Below are positions 15,149 through 26,248 of a stretch of 54,681 nucleotides of DNA, piece after piece. A program made the position numbers and the translations under genes. The notes under the pieces are model-generated. The model had not been told where the DNA came from. It ran no database searches and saw nothing but the letters and a program-made list of their open reading frames with translations. Every line of letters begins with the position of its first letter. Positions within the stretch are counted from its first letter, which is position 1. Source of the DNA: an uncultured beta proteobacterium (GTDB lineage Bacteria; Pseudomonadota; Gammaproteobacteria; Burkholderiales; Burkholderiaceae_C); the NCBI GenBank assembly GCA_903945325.1, contig CAJAVE010000392.1, positions 1-54,681 on the forward strand. The letters are read 5' to 3'.

Positions 15149-15915
15149 CGGTATTGGTTTTTCCACTGGCGCAGCGTGGCAAACGCTCCGTGTTGCGCTG
15201 TACCTGTTGCATCAAACCGATTGGCGGATGCGACGATGGTGGGCTGCTCACTGCGCAAGAACGGATTGATCTGTCGTTCGATCTTGATAGTGGAGGGCAG
15301 GGTTGGCTGGCCAGATTCTCTTAAAGTCAGGCACTGGTGCTGGTAGGCTGTCAATTGAAGGTTGTCGGGTTCGACCTCCCGCGCAAACTTCAGGTTACTC
15401 AGGGTGTATTCGTGGGCACAGCATACGCGCGTTGCGTCTGGCAACACGGACAAGCGACGCAAAGACGCCTGCATTTGATCGGCAGTGCCTTCAAACAATC
15501 GGCCACACCCACCACTAAACAGCGTGTCCCCGCAAAACAGAACTGGCGCGTGGTTATCGATCTGCGCGTAATAGGCTATGTGTCCCGCCGTGTGGCCAGG
15601 AACCGCAATCACCTGGAAATCCAGACCGACAAGGCGCACGGAGCTGCCATCTGCTTGCCGCTGAATGGGCTCCGGCATGGCCTCTCGCTCGGGTCCGTAT
15701 ACCTTTGCACTGGTTGCGTTGCGCAAGGCATCTACGCCACCGGTATGGTCGTCATGGTGATGCGTGACTAAAATGCCTTGCAGTTCTAACCCTTCGCGTT
15801 GCAAAGCCTCCAACACAGGTTGTGAATCACCAGGGTCCACCACAAGGGCCCTTCGTCCATCATGGAGCATCCAGATGTAGTTGTCGGTAAAAGCGGGCAG
15901 CGGTATTAACTTCAT
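15145..15915 (-). CDS. gloB: Hydroxyacylglutathione hydrolase (glyoxalase II)
   Basis: 256 residues of the metallo-beta-lactamase fold. THHHDDHTGG (51-60) holds the metal ligands; further ligands are in VPGHTAGH, FCGDTLFSGGCGR and CCAHEYTLSN. It hydrolyses S-lactoylglutathione to lactate and glutathione, detoxifying methylglyoxal. Its ATG shares two bases with the divergent methyltransferase ATG, so each promoter must lie in the other gene; TATAAT (15931-15926 on the minus strand) is 10 nt from the start. It is coupled to the mltD-like gene. Confidence 0.93.
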   Translation of the reverse strand: MKLIPLPAFTDNYIWMLHDGRRALVVDPGDSQPVLEALQREGLELQGILVTHHHDDHTGGVDALRNATSAKVYGPEREAMPEPIQRQADGSSVRLVGLDFQVIAVPGHTAGHIAYYAQIDNHAPVLFCGDTLFSGGCGRLFEGTADQMQASLRRLSVLPDATRVCCAHEYTLSNLKFAREVEPDNLQLTAYQHQCLTLRESGQPTLPSTIKIERQINPFLRSEQPTIVASANRFDATGTAQHGAFATLRQWKNQYR

Positions 15916-16684
15916 GAGCGATCAAATTATAGGTTTGCATGATTGGCTACAGACACCGGCAGGGCGATACCTGTTGAATTGGGAGCGCGCACGCTTAGAT
16001 GCCGCAGTGGTCGATATTTTTGGCTATCACGCACTTCAGTTGGGTGTGCCTGAACTCGACGGTCTGCAGGCTAACCGCATGCCGCATCGGTGGCTGGCCA
16101 CCGAGCAGGTTCAGATTGGTGAAAAGATGTCCGCTCAGCAGCCTGCAATGCTGTGCGATTATTCTGCCCTGCCATTTTCGGCCAGCAGTCTGGACCTTGT
16201 AGTGCTGCCCCACACACTGGAGTTCAGCGCGGACCCTCACGCGACCCTGCGCGAGGTTGAGCGGGTATTGGTGCCCGAGGGCAGGGTCGTCATTTGTGGT
16301 CTCAATCCCGCCAGTTTGTGGGGTTTGCTGCAAAGACGCAGCCATCTGTATCGCAAAATGGGTTTCGACCACGCCTTCTTGCCGCAAGCGGGCGAATTTA
16401 TTGGCTACTGGCGTTTGCGGGATTGGTTGCGATTGCTCGGGTTTGAGGTTGAGGTGGGTGAATTCGGTTGCTATCGACCAGGGTTTGCCAGCGAAAAATG
16501 GTTACAGCGTATGGAGTGGATGGACAGAGCGGGGCCACGTTGGTGGCCCATATTGGGCGCAGCCTATTTTTTGGTGGGAGTCAAACGGGTGCGCGGTGTG
16601 CGCCTGTTGGGTGCTGCCTGGAAGACTGTTCCTGCGGCTGCACGCAACCCCGTATCGGTGGCCAATCGGTTGCATGATCATTGA
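15914..16684 (+). CDS. SAM-dependent methyltransferase-like protein
   Basis: 256 residues. The central part [54 protein letters not shown] resembles the acidic and post-I motifs of class I methyltransferases; the glycine-rich SAM loop expected before it is not well formed. It occurs beside gloB and rnhA in many beta-proteobacteria, but the substrate is unknown. The ATG at 15914 is chosen; an upstream in-frame start lies inside gloB. The rnhA ribosome site immediately follows. Confidence 0.75.
   Translation: MSDQIIGLHDWLQTPAGRYLLNWERARLDAAVVDIFGYHALQLGVPELDGLQANRMPHRWLATEQVQIGEKMSAQQPAMLCDYSALPFSASSLDLVVLPHTLEFSADPHATLREVERVLVPEGRVVICGLNPASLWGLLQRRSHLYRKMGFDHAFLPQAGEFIGYWRLRDWLRLLGFEVEVGEFGCYRPGFASEKWLQRMEWMDRAGPRWWPILGAAYFLVGVKRVRGVRLLGAAWKTVPAAARNPVSVANRLHDH
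15926..15931 (-). promoter_or_regulatory. Probable -10 element of gloB
   Basis: A perfect TATAAT on the minus strand, 10 nt before the gloB ATG and inside the methyltransferase coding sequence. No convincing -35 was seen. Confidence 0.45.
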
Positions 16685-16701
16685 CAAATGGAGGCTTTGG
16701 T

Positions 16702-17151
16702 TTGAACGAAGTGGTTATCTATACGGATGGCGCCTGCAAAGGCAATCCAGGTCCGGGTGGTTGGGGCGCCCTGTTGCGCTCACCCGATGGAAGCGAAAAA
16801 GAGTTGTTTGGTGGTGAAATGGGTACCACCAACAACCGCATGGAAATGATGGCGGTTATTCAGGCTCTGGCTGCGCTCAAACGCCCCTGTTCAGTGACGT
16901 TGCACCTGGATAGTCAGTACGTACTGAAAGGCATCACCGAATGGCTGGCTGGCTGGAAAGCCAAGGGATGGAAGACCGCTGCCAAGCAGCCGGTCAAAAA
17001 TGTTGACCTTTGGCAACAACTGGATCAACTCGTCGCCCATAGCGGGCACAAGATCGACTGGCGTTGGGTGAAAGGCCATGCTGGAGACCCGGGCAACGAG
17101 CGGGCGGACGCACTGGCAAATCGGGGCGTGGATATGGCCCTGCGTAAATAG
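16702..17151 (+). CDS. rnhA: Ribonuclease HI
   Basis: 149 residues. Catalytic acidic residues lie in [19 protein letters not shown] (Asp9), [20 protein letters not shown] (Glu), [12 protein letters not shown] (Asp) and [15 protein letters not shown] (His and Asp). It degrades RNA in RNA-DNA hybrids. The start is a TTG at 16702, chosen because GGAGG ends 7 nt upstream (16690-16694) and the protein then begins [11 protein letters not shown] as in relatives. It follows the methyltransferase with a 17-bp gap and is probably in the same operon. Confidence 0.93.
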   Translation: MNEVVIYTDGACKGNPGPGGWGALLRSPDGSEKELFGGEMGTTNNRMEMMAVIQALAALKRPCSVTLHLDSQYVLKGITEWLAGWKAKGWKTAAKQPVKNVDLWQQLDQLVAHSGHKIDWRWVKGHAGDPGNERADALANRGVDMALRK

Positions 17152-17257
17152 TGGGTGTTTGCCCTCTGAGCAGTTTTACTTGGGCTGGTTTAAAGTTATG
17201 CAAAGTTCCTGGTCACTGCGCCGACCGTCCCATGCGGTATCGATAATCTGTCGTTCT

Positions 17258-18481
17258 ATGAATACCAAAGTCTTGTCCAAACTCTTGCTGCTCGAAGCCC
17301 TTTCAGCATCCTTCTTGATCGTAGCTTGCGGCGGTACATCCGATCCGGGTCCTGCCTCTGGTGCCAGTGCAAGCGGGGTCGCCAGTGCGGCCAGCGCTCC
17401 CGCATCTGCCAGTCGGTCAACGGGTGGGCCGGTTTCAGTTACAACTGCCGTCGCAAAGAAGAGGGATTTTGATGTCAACATCGAAGCCATTGGAACGGTC
17501 ACACCGGTTGCCAGTGTGGATGTGAAATCCCAGACCAATAGTGTGGTGACCCGGGTGCACATCAAGGAAGGGCAGTTCGTGAAGGCGGGGGAGTTGCTAT
17601 TCACGCTTGACCCGCGACCGGACGATGCTAATGTTGCCAAGGTTCGAGCACAAATACGGAAGGACGAGGCTGTGTTGGCAGACGCGCAGCGCCAACTGGT
17701 GCGCAACAAAGATCTGATGGCAAAAAATTTCATTTCTCAAGGTGCATTGGACACCGCCCAGGCTCAGGTTGATGCACAGTTGGCCAACCTGGTGGCAGAC
17801 CGTGCCGCGCTGGACGCTGCGCTACTAGCACTGTCATACAACAGTGTCAGGGCGTCGGGTGCCGGACGCGCCGGCGCGGTGAATGTCTTTCCCGGAACTA
17901 CCGTTCAGGCGAACGTGACGGCACTGGTGACGATCACCCAACTGGACCCAATCAACATCAGTTTCAACTTGCCTCAGCGCAATCTTGATGCCGCGCTGGA
18001 AGGGCTAAAGTCCGGAGGTATGCCGGTCAGCGCAAAGCTCCCGGAATCAAGGAGCGCAATCAACGGCCGACTACAGTTTGTTGACAACGCCCTGGACGCT
18101 GCCACCGGTACGATCAAGGTCAAGGCGCGTTTTGAAAACCGCGAATCCCGATTGTGGCCCGGAGTCTTCGTCAAGACTTCGCTTCTTTCCCACACGCTGA
18201 AAGACGCGGTTGTGATCCCGACGACTGCCATTATCCAAAGCACCAAAGGCACCGTTGTGTATGTCGCCGACAAAGGAAAGGCGGGGTTGCGGCCTATTAA
18301 GGTGCTGGCTTCGCAAGGTGAAGAATCTGCGGTGACAGGCATCGCCCCCGGTGACAAAGTCGTTTTGGAAGGGCGACAAAACCTGCGGCCTGAAACTGCG
18401 CTGGTGGAGCGTACACCGGGTGCCTCAGGTGCAGCTGCATCGTCGCGTGCACCAGCGTCTTCCGCGTCGGCAGCACCATGA
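17258..18481 (+). CDS. RND efflux periplasmic adaptor lipoprotein, MdtA-like
   Basis: 407 residues. The signal ends in FLIVAC (Cys24), a lipobox, followed by an Ala/Ser-rich linker. The membrane-fusion part shows the lipoyl half VASVDVKSQTNSVVTRVHIKEGQFVKAGELLFTLD, a coiled-coil (VAKVRAQIRKDEAVLADAQRQLVRNKDLM), then NVFPGTTVQANVTALVTITQLDPINISFNLPQ and the beta barrel. It links the inner-membrane pump to an outer-membrane channel; no TolC-type gene lies nearby. Its TGA overlaps the pump ATG (ATGA). A low-complexity Ala/Ser tail ends the protein. Confidence 0.9.
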   Translation: MNTKVLSKLLLLEALSASFLIVACGGTSDPGPASGASASGVASAASAPASASRSTGGPVSVTTAVAKKRDFDVNIEAIGTVTPVASVDVKSQTNSVVTRVHIKEGQFVKAGELLFTLDPRPDDANVAKVRAQIRKDEAVLADAQRQLVRNKDLMAKNFISQGALDTAQAQVDAQLANLVADRAALDAALLALSYNSVRASGAGRAGAVNVFPGTTVQANVTALVTITQLDPINISFNLPQRNLDAALEGLKSGGMPVSAKLPESRSAINGRLQFVDNALDAATGTIKVKARFENRESRLWPGVFVKTSLLSHTLKDAVVIPTTAIIQSTKGTVVYVADKGKAGLRPIKVLASQGEESAVTGIAPGDKVVLEGRQNLRPETALVERTPGASGAAASSRAPASSASAAP

Positions 18482-21400
18482 ATCTCTCTGAGCTTTTTAT
18501 TCGCCGTCCGGTCATGACGGTGCTGCTCAATCTGGCCATTGTGCTGGCTGGGGTCATCGCATACCGAAGCATTCCTGTAGCCGCTTTGCCCAGCTACGAC
18601 ACCCCGGTCATCAACGTATTCGCTTCGTTGCCGGGTGCCAATCCGGAGACCATGGCGACTTCGGTTGCGTTGCCTTTAGAGAAGCAGTTTCAGACCATTC
18701 CCGGGTTGGCCCTGATCAGCTCCACGAGCACATTGGGCAACACGTCGCTGACTCTGGAGTTTGACGAGGGACGCAACATTGATGGGGCTGCGCTCGATGT
18801 TCAAGCCGCGCTGTTGCGCGCGCAACGATCATTGCCACAGGACATGACGCAACTGCCGGCCTATCGCAAGGTCAATCCTGCAGATGCTCCCGTTTTGCTG
18901 GTGGCGTTGACATCGCCATCGATGCCACTGTCAGACCTCCAGGACTATGCCGAGCATTTGATTTCCCCTACGTTGTCTACGATTGCAGGTGTTGCACAAG
19001 TCAATATTTTTGGCTCCAAACGCTTCGCTGTGCGCGTGCGCGTGCAACCGGAAGCGCTGACTGCGCGCAACATCAGTATTGATGAACTTTCAGTCGCTCT
19101 GCGGGCGTCCAATGTAAATACCCCTGTTGGTACGCTGGAGGGGACGCAGCAGATGCTGGTTTTGCAAGCCAACAAGCAGTTGCGCAATGCCGGTGAATTC
19201 GCTGAGCTGATCGTCGCCAGCCGCAATGGCATCCCTATACGTTTGCGGGATGTGGCTACGGTGGAGGACAGTGTTGAGTCGGTTCGGTCGTATGCCAATC
19301 TGAATGGCGAGGCATCTATCACGCTGGCGATTTTGCGACAACCAGGGGCCAATACCGTTCGGGTTGTGGATGCCGTCAAGTCGGCGCTATCCAAAATCAA
19401 GGAGCAGTTGCCGCAGTCAGTCACCATGACGCCTGTCAATGACCGCTCCCTGTCGGTTCGGGAAGCTTTGCATGACGTGACCTTGACCCTGATGGGCACC
19501 ATTGCCCTTGTCGTGATGGTGATCTTTTTGTTCTTGCGGCGCTTTGTAGCAACGGTTATTCCCACCCTCTCTCTTCCCGTTTCATTGATTGGTGCCGTAG
19601 CTCTGCTGTGGGGAATGAATTACAGCCTCGATAACGTGTCTTTGCTGGGACTGACGTTGGCCGTGGGTCTGGTGGTAGACGACGCGATTGTGATGTTGGA
19701 GAACATCATGCGCCACGTTGAAAACGGGGAAGAACCGTTTAACGCAGCGCTACGTGGGTCCCGCGAGGTGGGGTTTACCATCATTTCCATTTCTACATCT
19801 CTGATTGCCGTGTTCATCCCGATCTTCTTTATGCCCGGGGTTATCGGACTTTTGTTTCATGAGTTTGCGGTCGTTGTCGGGTTGGCAATTTTGGTTTCTG
19901 CGTTTGTGTCGCTGACGCTGGTTCCCATGCTGGCCAGCCGTTTTTTGAGTCAGGAACCGCACGAAAAGAAACACAGTTTTCTCATTAATTTCTTTGAGCG
20001 TGGATTCAATGTCACGCTGGGTCTGTATTCCCGAACGCTGGATATGGCGCTATCACACCGCAAGTCGGTACTGGGCGTTGCGGCGGTGACGTTCGTTGCC
20101 ACGGCATGGCTTTTCAATGTCATTCCCAAAGGGTTCTTTCCGGAGGAAGACATTGGCCAAATTACTGTCACCACAGAGGCGGCAGAAGACACATCTTTTC
20201 CTGAAATGGTGCGCCTGCAGGAGCGTGCTGCGGCGGCAATTCGATCCGACCCCAACGTCTTTGCCGTCAGTTCGTTCAATGGTGGTAGCGGTGCGCAGAA
20301 TTCCGGGCGCATGTTCATCACGCTCAAGCCGCGCGCCCAGCGCTTACCCATGAAGCAGGTTGTTGAAGGGCTGCGCCGCAAGCTGCGCGACGTGACGGGT
20401 ATCAACGTGTTTATGCGACCCATTCAGAACTTGCAGTTGGGTGGACGGCAGAGCAAGGCGCAGTTTCAGTACATCCTGCAAAGCGTGCGGGCCGATGAGT
20501 TGAATGATTGGGCTGGCAAGTTGCAGGAAAAATTGCGGGCGGACCCTTTGTTCAGGGATGTGACCAGCGACGCCCAGTTGCGTGGTTTGCAGGCGCAACT
20601 CTCGATTGACCGTGAGCGCGCCAATGCGTTGGGCGTCTCGATAGAAGCTATCCGCACTGCGTTGTTTGGCGCCTTTGGTGAGCGGCAAGTTTCCACAATT
20701 TATCTGCCAACCGACAGTTACCAGGTCATTCTGGAAGTAGCCCCGCAGTCCAAGATGGATGAAAGCGCCATCAACAATATTTATGTTCGTTCATCGACCG
20801 GCGCGCTGGTTCCGTTGGCCTCGTTTACCAAAGTGGAGCGGACCGTAGGACCTACGTCTATTAACCACGTTGGTCAATTGCAGGCGGTGACCGTGTCGTT
20901 TAATCTGGCCCCTGGTGCGGCATTGGGCGAGGCAACTTCCCGAATAGACAAGGCACGCGATGCGATCAACCTGCCGTCATCCATCATTGCCAGCTATGGC
21001 GGCGAAGCGGCCGTATTCAAGAATTCGCAAGGCAACCAGATGGTGCTGATTGTCTCCGCCCTGCTAGTGATCTATGTACTGCTGGGCGTGCTCTACGAGA
21101 GTTACATTCACCCTCTGACCATTCTTGCGGGTCTTCCATCCGCTGCGGTGGGGGCGCTGGCGACCCTGATGCTGTTTGGTCAGGACCTTACGGTGATCGC
21201 CACCATCGGTATCCTCTTGCTGATTGGTATCGTCAAAAAGAATGCCATCATGATGATCGACTTTGCTCTGGATGCGCAACGGCACCACGGCATGACGCCA
21301 GAACAGGCGATCCGGGAAGCCTGTGTGTTGCGTTTTCGGCCGATCATGATGACAACTCTGGCTGCGCTGATGGGTGCTTTGCCCATTGCAATAGGCCTTG

Positions 21401-21573
21401 GCGCCGGTTCCGAGTTGCGTCAACCGCTGGGCTTGGCAGTTGTTGGAGGCCTGGTTTTTTCACAGGCAGTCACCCTCTACATCACACCGGTCATTTATCT
21501 TGCTCTGGACCGTTTCAGTGGCCATGGCCCGGTCACTACCGAGGAAACCCCGGTGGCTCAGCCGCCTATGTAG
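18478..21573 (+). CDS. RND efflux pump inner-membrane subunit, MdtB/MdtC/AcrB-like
   Basis: 1031 residues, full length, with 12 predicted membrane helices and two large periplasmic loops. It starts [21 protein letters not shown], and conserved segments include [36 protein letters not shown] (the DD pair of the proton relay) and [15 protein letters not shown]. It expels drugs or toxic solutes by proton antiport. The substrate is not readable. It is translationally coupled to the adaptor gene. The last 16 bp overlap the convergent moaA end. Confidence 0.93.
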   Translation: MNLSELFIRRPVMTVLLNLAIVLAGVIAYRSIPVAALPSYDTPVINVFASLPGANPETMATSVALPLEKQFQTIPGLALISSTSTLGNTSLTLEFDEGRNIDGAALDVQAALLRAQRSLPQDMTQLPAYRKVNPADAPVLLVALTSPSMPLSDLQDYAEHLISPTLSTIAGVAQVNIFGSKRFAVRVRVQPEALTARNISIDELSVALRASNVNTPVGTLEGTQQMLVLQANKQLRNAGEFAELIVASRNGIPIRLRDVATVEDSVESVRSYANLNGEASITLAILRQPGANTVRVVDAVKSALSKIKEQLPQSVTMTPVNDRSLSVREALHDVTLTLMGTIALVVMVIFLFLRRFVATVIPTLSLPVSLIGAVALLWGMNYSLDNVSLLGLTLAVGLVVDDAIVMLENIMRHVENGEEPFNAALRGSREVGFTIISISTSLIAVFIPIFFMPGVIGLLFHEFAVVVGLAILVSAFVSLTLVPMLASRFLSQEPHEKKHSFLINFFERGFNVTLGLYSRTLDMALSHRKSVLGVAAVTFVATAWLFNVIPKGFFPEEDIGQITVTTEAAEDTSFPEMVRLQERAAAAIRSDPNVFAVSSFNGGSGAQNSGRMFITLKPRAQRLPMKQVVEGLRRKLRDVTGINVFMRPIQNLQLGGRQSKAQFQYILQSVRADELNDWAGKLQEKLRADPLFRDVTSDAQLRGLQAQLSIDRERANALGVSIEAIRTALFGAFGERQVSTIYLPTDSYQVILEVAPQSKMDESAINNIYVRSSTGALVPLASFTKVERTVGPTSINHVGQLQAVTVSFNLAPGAALGEATSRIDKARDAINLPSSIIASYGGEAAVFKNSQGNQMVLIVSALLVIYVLLGVLYESYIHPLTILAGLPSAAVGALATLMLFGQDLTVIATIGILLLIGIVKKNAIMMIDFALDAQRHHGMTPEQAIREACVLRFRPIMMTTLAALMGALPIAIGLGAGSELRQPLGLAVVGGLVFSQAVTLYITPVIYLALDRFSGHGPVTTEETPVAQPPM

Positions 21574-22718
21574 CTCATTTCCACACGACGCCCGCCGGTG
21601 CCCGCATCAGCCGCCATGGCACTGCGCAGTTCCGAATAGCGGTCCGTGCGCCCGCTCCAGATATGGCCAATGGCTGACACCAGGTCTTCGTCAGTGGCGC
21701 TGCCTCGCACCAAGCTGCGCAGGTCATATCCCTGGTTGGCAAACAGGCACAGGTAGAGCTGGCCCTCAGTGGAAAGGCGTGCGCGATTGCAGTCACTGCA
21801 GAATGCCTGGGTCACACTGCTGATGACTCCAATCTCTCCCGCCGCTCGGTCATGTGCGCCCGTTGCATTCGCGAACCCCCAGCGTTGTGCCGTTTCACCA
21901 GGACTGGCTGCTTCCAGCGCGACCAGTGGAAGTTCGGACTGGATGTGTTGTATGACTTCGGCAGAGGGGATGACGTCGTGCATGCGCCAACCATTGGTGG
22001 CGCCGACATCCATGTACTCAATAAACCGCAGCACCATGCCGCTGCCCTTGAAATGGCGGGCCATGGGCAGAATTTCCTGGTCATTGGTTCCGCGTTTGAC
22101 GACCATGTTGATCTTGATCGGTCCAAGGCCTGCCGCCTGTGCGGCATGGATGCCGTCAAGCACATTTGCCACTGGAAAGTCCACATCGTTCATGCTACGG
22201 AAAACGGCATCGTCCAGCCCATCCAGGCTGACGGTCACGCGCTGCAAACCGGCTGCCTTCAGTGCTTTCGCTTTGCGTGCCAAAAGGGCGCCGTTGGTTG
22301 TCAGCGTCAGGTCCAGAGGGTTGCCGTCCAGCGTACGTAGTGCGGCCAGTTGCTCAATCAAACCCTCAATATTTTTCCTCAAAAGAGGTTCCCCGCCGGT
22401 GAGTCTGATCTTTTGCACGCCATGCTTCACAAACTGCCGGGCAATCCGCACAATTTCTTCAAACGACAAAAGGGATGTGTGGGGCAGGTAAGCGTAGTCC
22501 TTGTCAAAAATCTCCTTGGGCATGCAGTAGTTGCATCGGAAGTTGCAACGGTCGGTCACACTGATGCGCAGGTCGCGCAGATTGCGCCCCAATTTGTCGC
22601 TCACCTGGCCATTCGCAGACATACTATTCGCTGCGACCAAAGACGATGCAGGAACTGACAGGCTGCCCGCACGCAGGTCCACCACAGGGATAAATTTGGG
22701 GCTGAAGCGTTCTGTCAT
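21558..22718 (-). CDS. moaA: GTP 3',8-cyclase of molybdenum cofactor biosynthesis
   Basis: 386 residues from ATG 22718. The radical-SAM cluster is CNFRCNYC (Cys58, 62, 65); GGEPLLRKN follows; the second iron-sulfur site uses the C-terminal [20 protein letters not shown]; the tail ends MSYIGG with the essential Gly-Gly. It makes the 3',8-cyclised GTP that MoaC turns into cyclic pyranopterin phosphate. A start at 22748 would place codons inside the hppA terminator, so it is rejected. It overlaps the end of the RND pump gene by 16 bp. Confidence 0.95.
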   Translation of the reverse strand: MTERFSPKFIPVVDLRAGSLSVPASSLVAANSMSANGQVSDKLGRNLRDLRISVTDRCNFRCNYCMPKEIFDKDYAYLPHTSLLSFEEIVRIARQFVKHGVQKIRLTGGEPLLRKNIEGLIEQLAALRTLDGNPLDLTLTTNGALLARKAKALKAAGLQRVTVSLDGLDDAVFRSMNDVDFPVANVLDGIHAAQAAGLGPIKINMVVKRGTNDQEILPMARHFKGSGMVLRFIEYMDVGATNGWRMHDVIPSAEVIQHIQSELPLVALEAASPGETAQRWGFANATGAHDRAAGEIGVISSVTQAFCSDCNRARLSTEGQLYLCLFANQGYDLRSLVRGSATDEDLVSAIGHIWSGRTDRYSELRSAMAADAGTGGRRVEMSYIGG

Positions 22719-22733
22719 GGTCGCTATTGTCCA

Positions 22734-22758
22734 TAAAAAAGCCCGCATGAAGCGGGCT
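22734..22758 (-). terminator. Rho-independent terminator of hppA
   Basis: On the minus strand AGCCCGC-TTCAT-GCGGGCT is followed by a T run. It lies 20 bp after the hppA stop and 16 bp before the moaA ATG, insulating the two. Confidence 0.9.
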
Positions 22759-22777
22759 CGTTTGAAGGGGCGCTTGA

Positions 22778-24847
22778 CTAGCCTCCGTGAATCTTCATCA
22801 TCAATGGGACGATCAGCAAGGCCACGATGTTGATGATCTTGATCAGCGGGTTGATTGCCGGGCCGGCGGTGTCCTTGTAGGGGTCACCTACGGTGTCACC
22901 GGTGACCGCTGCCTTGTGGGTTTCAGAACCCTTGCCGCCGTGGTGGCCGTCTTCAATGTACTTCTTGGCGTTGTCCCAGGCACCACCACCGGTACACATG
23001 GAAATGGCCACGAACAGTCCGGTCACGATGGTGCCCATCAGCAGGCCGCCCAAAGCCGCAGGGCCGAGGACCAGACCCACCAGAATGGGCGCAACCACTG
23101 GCAACAGACTCGGGATCATCATTTCCTTGATGGCTGCTGTTGTCAGCATGTCGACTGCTGTGTCGTACTCGGGCTTGCCGGTGCCGTCCATGATGCCTTT
23201 GATATCGCGGAACTGGCGGCGGACTTCGACCACCACCGAGCCAGCGGCGCGGCCCACAGCCTCCATCGCCATGGCACCAAACAGGTAGGGGATCAGGCCG
23301 CCAATGAACAAGCCAATGATGACCATGGGGTTGCTCAGGTCAAACGTGATGTGGCGTCCGTAGGCTTCGAGCTTGTGGGTGTAGTCGGCAAACAGCACCA
23401 GAGCGGCCAGACCGGCAGATCCAATGGCATAACCTTTGGTCACGGCCTTGGTGGTGTTGCCCACAGCGTCCAGCGGGTCAGTGATGTCGCGCACGCTCTT
23501 TGGCATTTCAGACATTTCGGCAATGCCGCCAGCGTTGTCGGTAATGGGGCCGTAGGCGTCCAGTGCGACCACGATACCAGCCATGCTCAGCATGGAGGTG
23601 GCTGCAATGGCAATGCCGTACAGGCCACCCAGTGCAAACGCGGTGTAGATGGCCATGCAGACAAAGATCACAGGCCATGCAGTAGAACGCATGGACACGC
23701 CCAAACCGGCAATGATGTTGGTGCCGTGGCCGGTAGTAGACGCTTGCGCAATGTGTTGCACCGGGCTGTATTGCGTGCCGGTATAGAACTCGGTAATCCA
23801 GACCAGAGCAGCAGTCAGGATAAGGCCAACGGCACAGGCACCAAACAGTTTCATTTGTGCGCCGGTTCCACCCAAAGCGTTGTCAGCAATCATGGACTGG
23901 GTCACGAAGTAGAACGCGATCAATGACAGCACACCGGCAACCGCCAGGCCCTTGTACAGGGCAGGCATCACATTCTTCATACCGGGCGACGCCTTGACAA
24001 AGAAGCAGCCAATGATGGAGGCAACAATCGACACGGCGCCCAGCGCCAATGGATACACCACCGTGCTCATGCCGCCACTGGTAACCAGCAATGCGCCCAA
24101 CACCATGGTCGCGATCAGCGTCACTGCGTAGGTTTCAAACAGGTCGGCGGCCATACCAGCGCAGTCACCCACGTTGTCGCCCACGTTGTCGGCAATCACG
24201 GCAGGGTTGCGCGGGTCATCTTCCGGAATACCTGCTTCGACTTTGCCCACCAGGTCAGCACCGACGTCCGCGCCCTTGGTGAAAATGCCACCGCCCAGAC
24301 GGGCAAAGATGGAAATGAGCGAGGATCCGAACGCAAAACCGATCAGTGGATTGAGCATCTGGGCGAGATTTTTGTCCGGGGTCATGTTGCCGTTGCCGAC
24401 CAGGAACCAGAAGAAGCCGGTGACGCCCAGCAAGCCCAGGCCCACAACCAGCATGCCGGTGGTGGCGCCGCCGCGAAACGCGACGTCCAGCGCGGGGCCA
24501 ATGCCCTTGGTGGCAGCCTGTGCGGTGCGCACGTTAGCCCTGACCGATACGTTCATGCCGATGAAGCCACAAGCGCCCGACAGAACCGCACCGACCACGA
24601 AGCCGACTGCGCTCAACTGGTCGAGAAACACGCCGATCAGAATGGCCAGCACCACACCGACCATGGCAATGGTCTGGTATTGGCGTTTTAGATAGGCTGC
24701 AGCACCGGTTTGAATCGCCGCAGCGATCTCCTGCATTCGTGCATTGCCCGCGTCTTGGGAAAGAATCCAACTGCGAGCCCAAAAGCCGTAACCTACGGCA
24801 ATGAACCCGCAGACAAGCGCCAGAATGAGCGCTGAGTTGCCTGTCAT
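22778..24847 (-). CDS. hppA: Membrane-bound proton-translocating pyrophosphatase, K+-independent
   Basis: 689 residues with about 16 membrane helices. Signatures are [51 protein letters not shown] and [21 protein letters not shown]. It couples PPi hydrolysis to proton pumping. In [10 protein letters not shown] (about residue 465) the Lys and the Thr three residues later match the K+-independent subfamily; K+-dependent forms have Ala and Gly/Ala there. GAGGAG precedes the ATG by 6 nt. It is divergent from the soluble pyrophosphatase gene with a 229-bp gap. Confidence 0.95.
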   Translation of the reverse strand: MTGNSALILALVCGFIAVGYGFWARSWILSQDAGNARMQEIAAAIQTGAAAYLKRQYQTIAMVGVVLAILIGVFLDQLSAVGFVVGAVLSGACGFIGMNVSVRANVRTAQAATKGIGPALDVAFRGGATTGMLVVGLGLLGVTGFFWFLVGNGNMTPDKNLAQMLNPLIGFAFGSSLISIFARLGGGIFTKGADVGADLVGKVEAGIPEDDPRNPAVIADNVGDNVGDCAGMAADLFETYAVTLIATMVLGALLVTSGGMSTVVYPLALGAVSIVASIIGCFFVKASPGMKNVMPALYKGLAVAGVLSLIAFYFVTQSMIADNALGGTGAQMKLFGACAVGLILTAALVWITEFYTGTQYSPVQHIAQASTTGHGTNIIAGLGVSMRSTAWPVIFVCMAIYTAFALGGLYGIAIAATSMLSMAGIVVALDAYGPITDNAGGIAEMSEMPKSVRDITDPLDAVGNTTKAVTKGYAIGSAGLAALVLFADYTHKLEAYGRHITFDLSNPMVIIGLFIGGLIPYLFGAMAMEAVGRAAGSVVVEVRRQFRDIKGIMDGTGKPEYDTAVDMLTTAAIKEMMIPSLLPVVAPILVGLVLGPAALGGLLMGTIVTGLFVAISMCTGGGAWDNAKKYIEDGHHGGKGSETHKAAVTGDTVGDPYKDTAGPAINPLIKIINIVALLIVPLMMKIHGG

Positions 24848-25013
24848 AAAAAACTCCTCTACTGTTGTTTCGCGATGGAAGAGACAACGTCAGCGTTGCC
24901 TTCACTGCGTTGCTTCCTCTAAGCTCCAGCCCAACAGAGCGGTTCGGAGATGATTGGCCAACGCGCGGACTGTAACTTGAAAAATGAGGGTTTTTTGCCG
25001 ACGCAAGTGCCGA

Positions 25014-25040
25014 GTCAGTAAAATGAGGGTAAATACTGAC
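25014..25040. promoter_or_regulatory. Inverted repeat in the hppA-ppa divergent region
   Basis: GTCAGTA and TACTGAC, perfect 7-bp arms 13 bp apart, lie 36 bp before the ppa start. The spacer holds AAATGAGGGT, which also occurs at 24982-24991. The rest of the 229-bp gap shows no gene. It could be an operator or a leader hairpin. Confidence 0.35.
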
Positions 25041-25076
25041 CTAAGACAACTATTTCATTCAGCCTAGAGAGTACCC

Positions 25077-25613
25077 ATGTCACTTGATAACGTTACCCCC
25101 GGTAAAAACGTCCCTGATTCTTTCAACGTCATCATCGAAATTCCGATGAACGCCGATCCGGTCAAATACGAAGTGGATAAGGCTACCGGCGCGATCTTTG
25201 TGGATCGCTTCATGAGTACTGCGATGCATTACCCCACCAACTACGGGTATGTACCAAAAACCATTTCCGGTGATGGTGACCCCGTGGATGTGCTGGTGAT
25301 CACACCAGTTCCGCTGATTCCCGGTGTGGTAGTTCCTTGTCGAGCCATTGGTATTTTGAAAATGGAAGACGAAGCTGGCCAGGATGGCAAGGTTTTGGCT
25401 GTACCAATCAACAAGATTTTGTCCCTGTACAGCCGTTGGCAGAAGCCTGAAGATCTGCAGCCCTTGCGTTTGAAAACCATTGCCCACTTTTTTGAGCATT
25501 ACAAAGACCTGGAAGAGGGTAAGTGGGTCAAGATTTTGGGTTGGGAAGGCCCAGAGTCCGCGCGTCAGGAAATCATGGACGGTATTGCTAACTACAATAA
25601 GCAACAGGCGTAA
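25077..25613 (+). CDS. ppa: Inorganic pyrophosphatase, soluble family I
   Basis: 178 residues, the usual bacterial length. Active-site residues are in [35 protein letters not shown] (Asp, Lys, Tyr) and KVLAVP. It hydrolyses PPi in the cytoplasm, pulling biosynthetic reactions forward. Finding it head to head with a membrane pyrophosphatase suggests that PPi is managed by both dissipative and energy-conserving routes. Two small hairpins follow the stop (GGCAGGTC with GACTTGCC; AATCCTT with AAGGATT at 25627-25666) without a clear T run. Confidence 0.95.
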   Translation: MSLDNVTPGKNVPDSFNVIIEIPMNADPVKYEVDKATGAIFVDRFMSTAMHYPTNYGYVPKTISGDGDPVDVLVITPVPLIPGVVVPCRAIGILKMEDEAGQDGKVLAVPINKILSLYSRWQKPEDLQPLRLKTIAHFFEHYKDLEEGKWVKILGWEGPESARQEIMDGIANYNKQQA

Positions 25614-25729
25614 CAGCTGAAAGCGGCAGGTCACAAAGACTTGCCGAATCCTTGCCAAGGATTCCGCCCGGCGTTTTGGGTAGATCGGTTTCCTTGACGA
25701 TGAAGTGCGTCAGTGGGTAGGTGAAGTGT

Positions 25730-26248
25730 ATGATCTTTACCATGCAAACTGCACAACCCCCCCGCCCATTTGAACAACAGAACAAGCGAGCTGACGTAGT
25801 TACCGCCTATTCGGGTCAGTACTTGACATTGCGCCTGGGTGACGAAGATTACGCCATTGACATCATGCGGGTCCAGGAGATTCGGTCATACGAGGAGCCT
25901 ACGAAAATGGCGAACTCACCGAGTTTCATCAAAGGCGTAGTCAACCTGCGCGGGGTAATCGTTCCTATTGTGGATTTGCGTTTGAAGCTCAATATTGCCA
26001 AGGTGGAATACAACGAGTTCACAGTGGTGATTATTCTGAAGCTGCTTGGAAAGGTGATTGGTGCTGTGGTTGACGCCGTGTCGGACGTCGTGAACCTGGA
26101 CGCGACCATGATCAAGGAGGCACCTCAATTTGAATCGGCCATCGACGCCCGATTTATTCTGGGATTGGCAACGGTGGGTGAGCGCATGCTGATCGTCATG
26201 AACATGGAGGCGTTGCTCAATAACGCCGAAATGGGCATGGTTGCTTAG
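25730..26248 (+). CDS. cheW: CheW-type chemotaxis coupling protein
   Basis: 172 residues. GQYLTLRLGDEDYAIDIMRVQEIRSYEEPTKMANSPSFIKGVVNLRGVIVPIVDLRLKL is a clear CheW signature, with later GAVVDAVSDVVNL. CheW links chemoreceptors to the CheA kinase at the inner membrane. The start at 25730 has AGGTGA 5 nt upstream; ATG 25742 is possible. No cheA or receptor gene is adjacent. The last 333 bp are overlapped on the opposite strand by the open frame of the DGAT-like gene. Confidence 0.9.
   Translation: MIFTMQTAQPPRPFEQQNKRADVVTAYSGQYLTLRLGDEDYAIDIMRVQEIRSYEEPTKMANSPSFIKGVVNLRGVIVPIVDLRLKLNIAKVEYNEFTVVIILKLLGKVIGAVVDAVSDVVNLDATMIKEAPQFESAIDARFILGLATVGERMLIVMNMEALLNNAEMGMVA

Noticed and set aside
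22787..23926. 379-codon open frame on the plus strand
   Set aside because: Antisense to hppA; extremely His/Gly/Gln-rich and without family resemblance.
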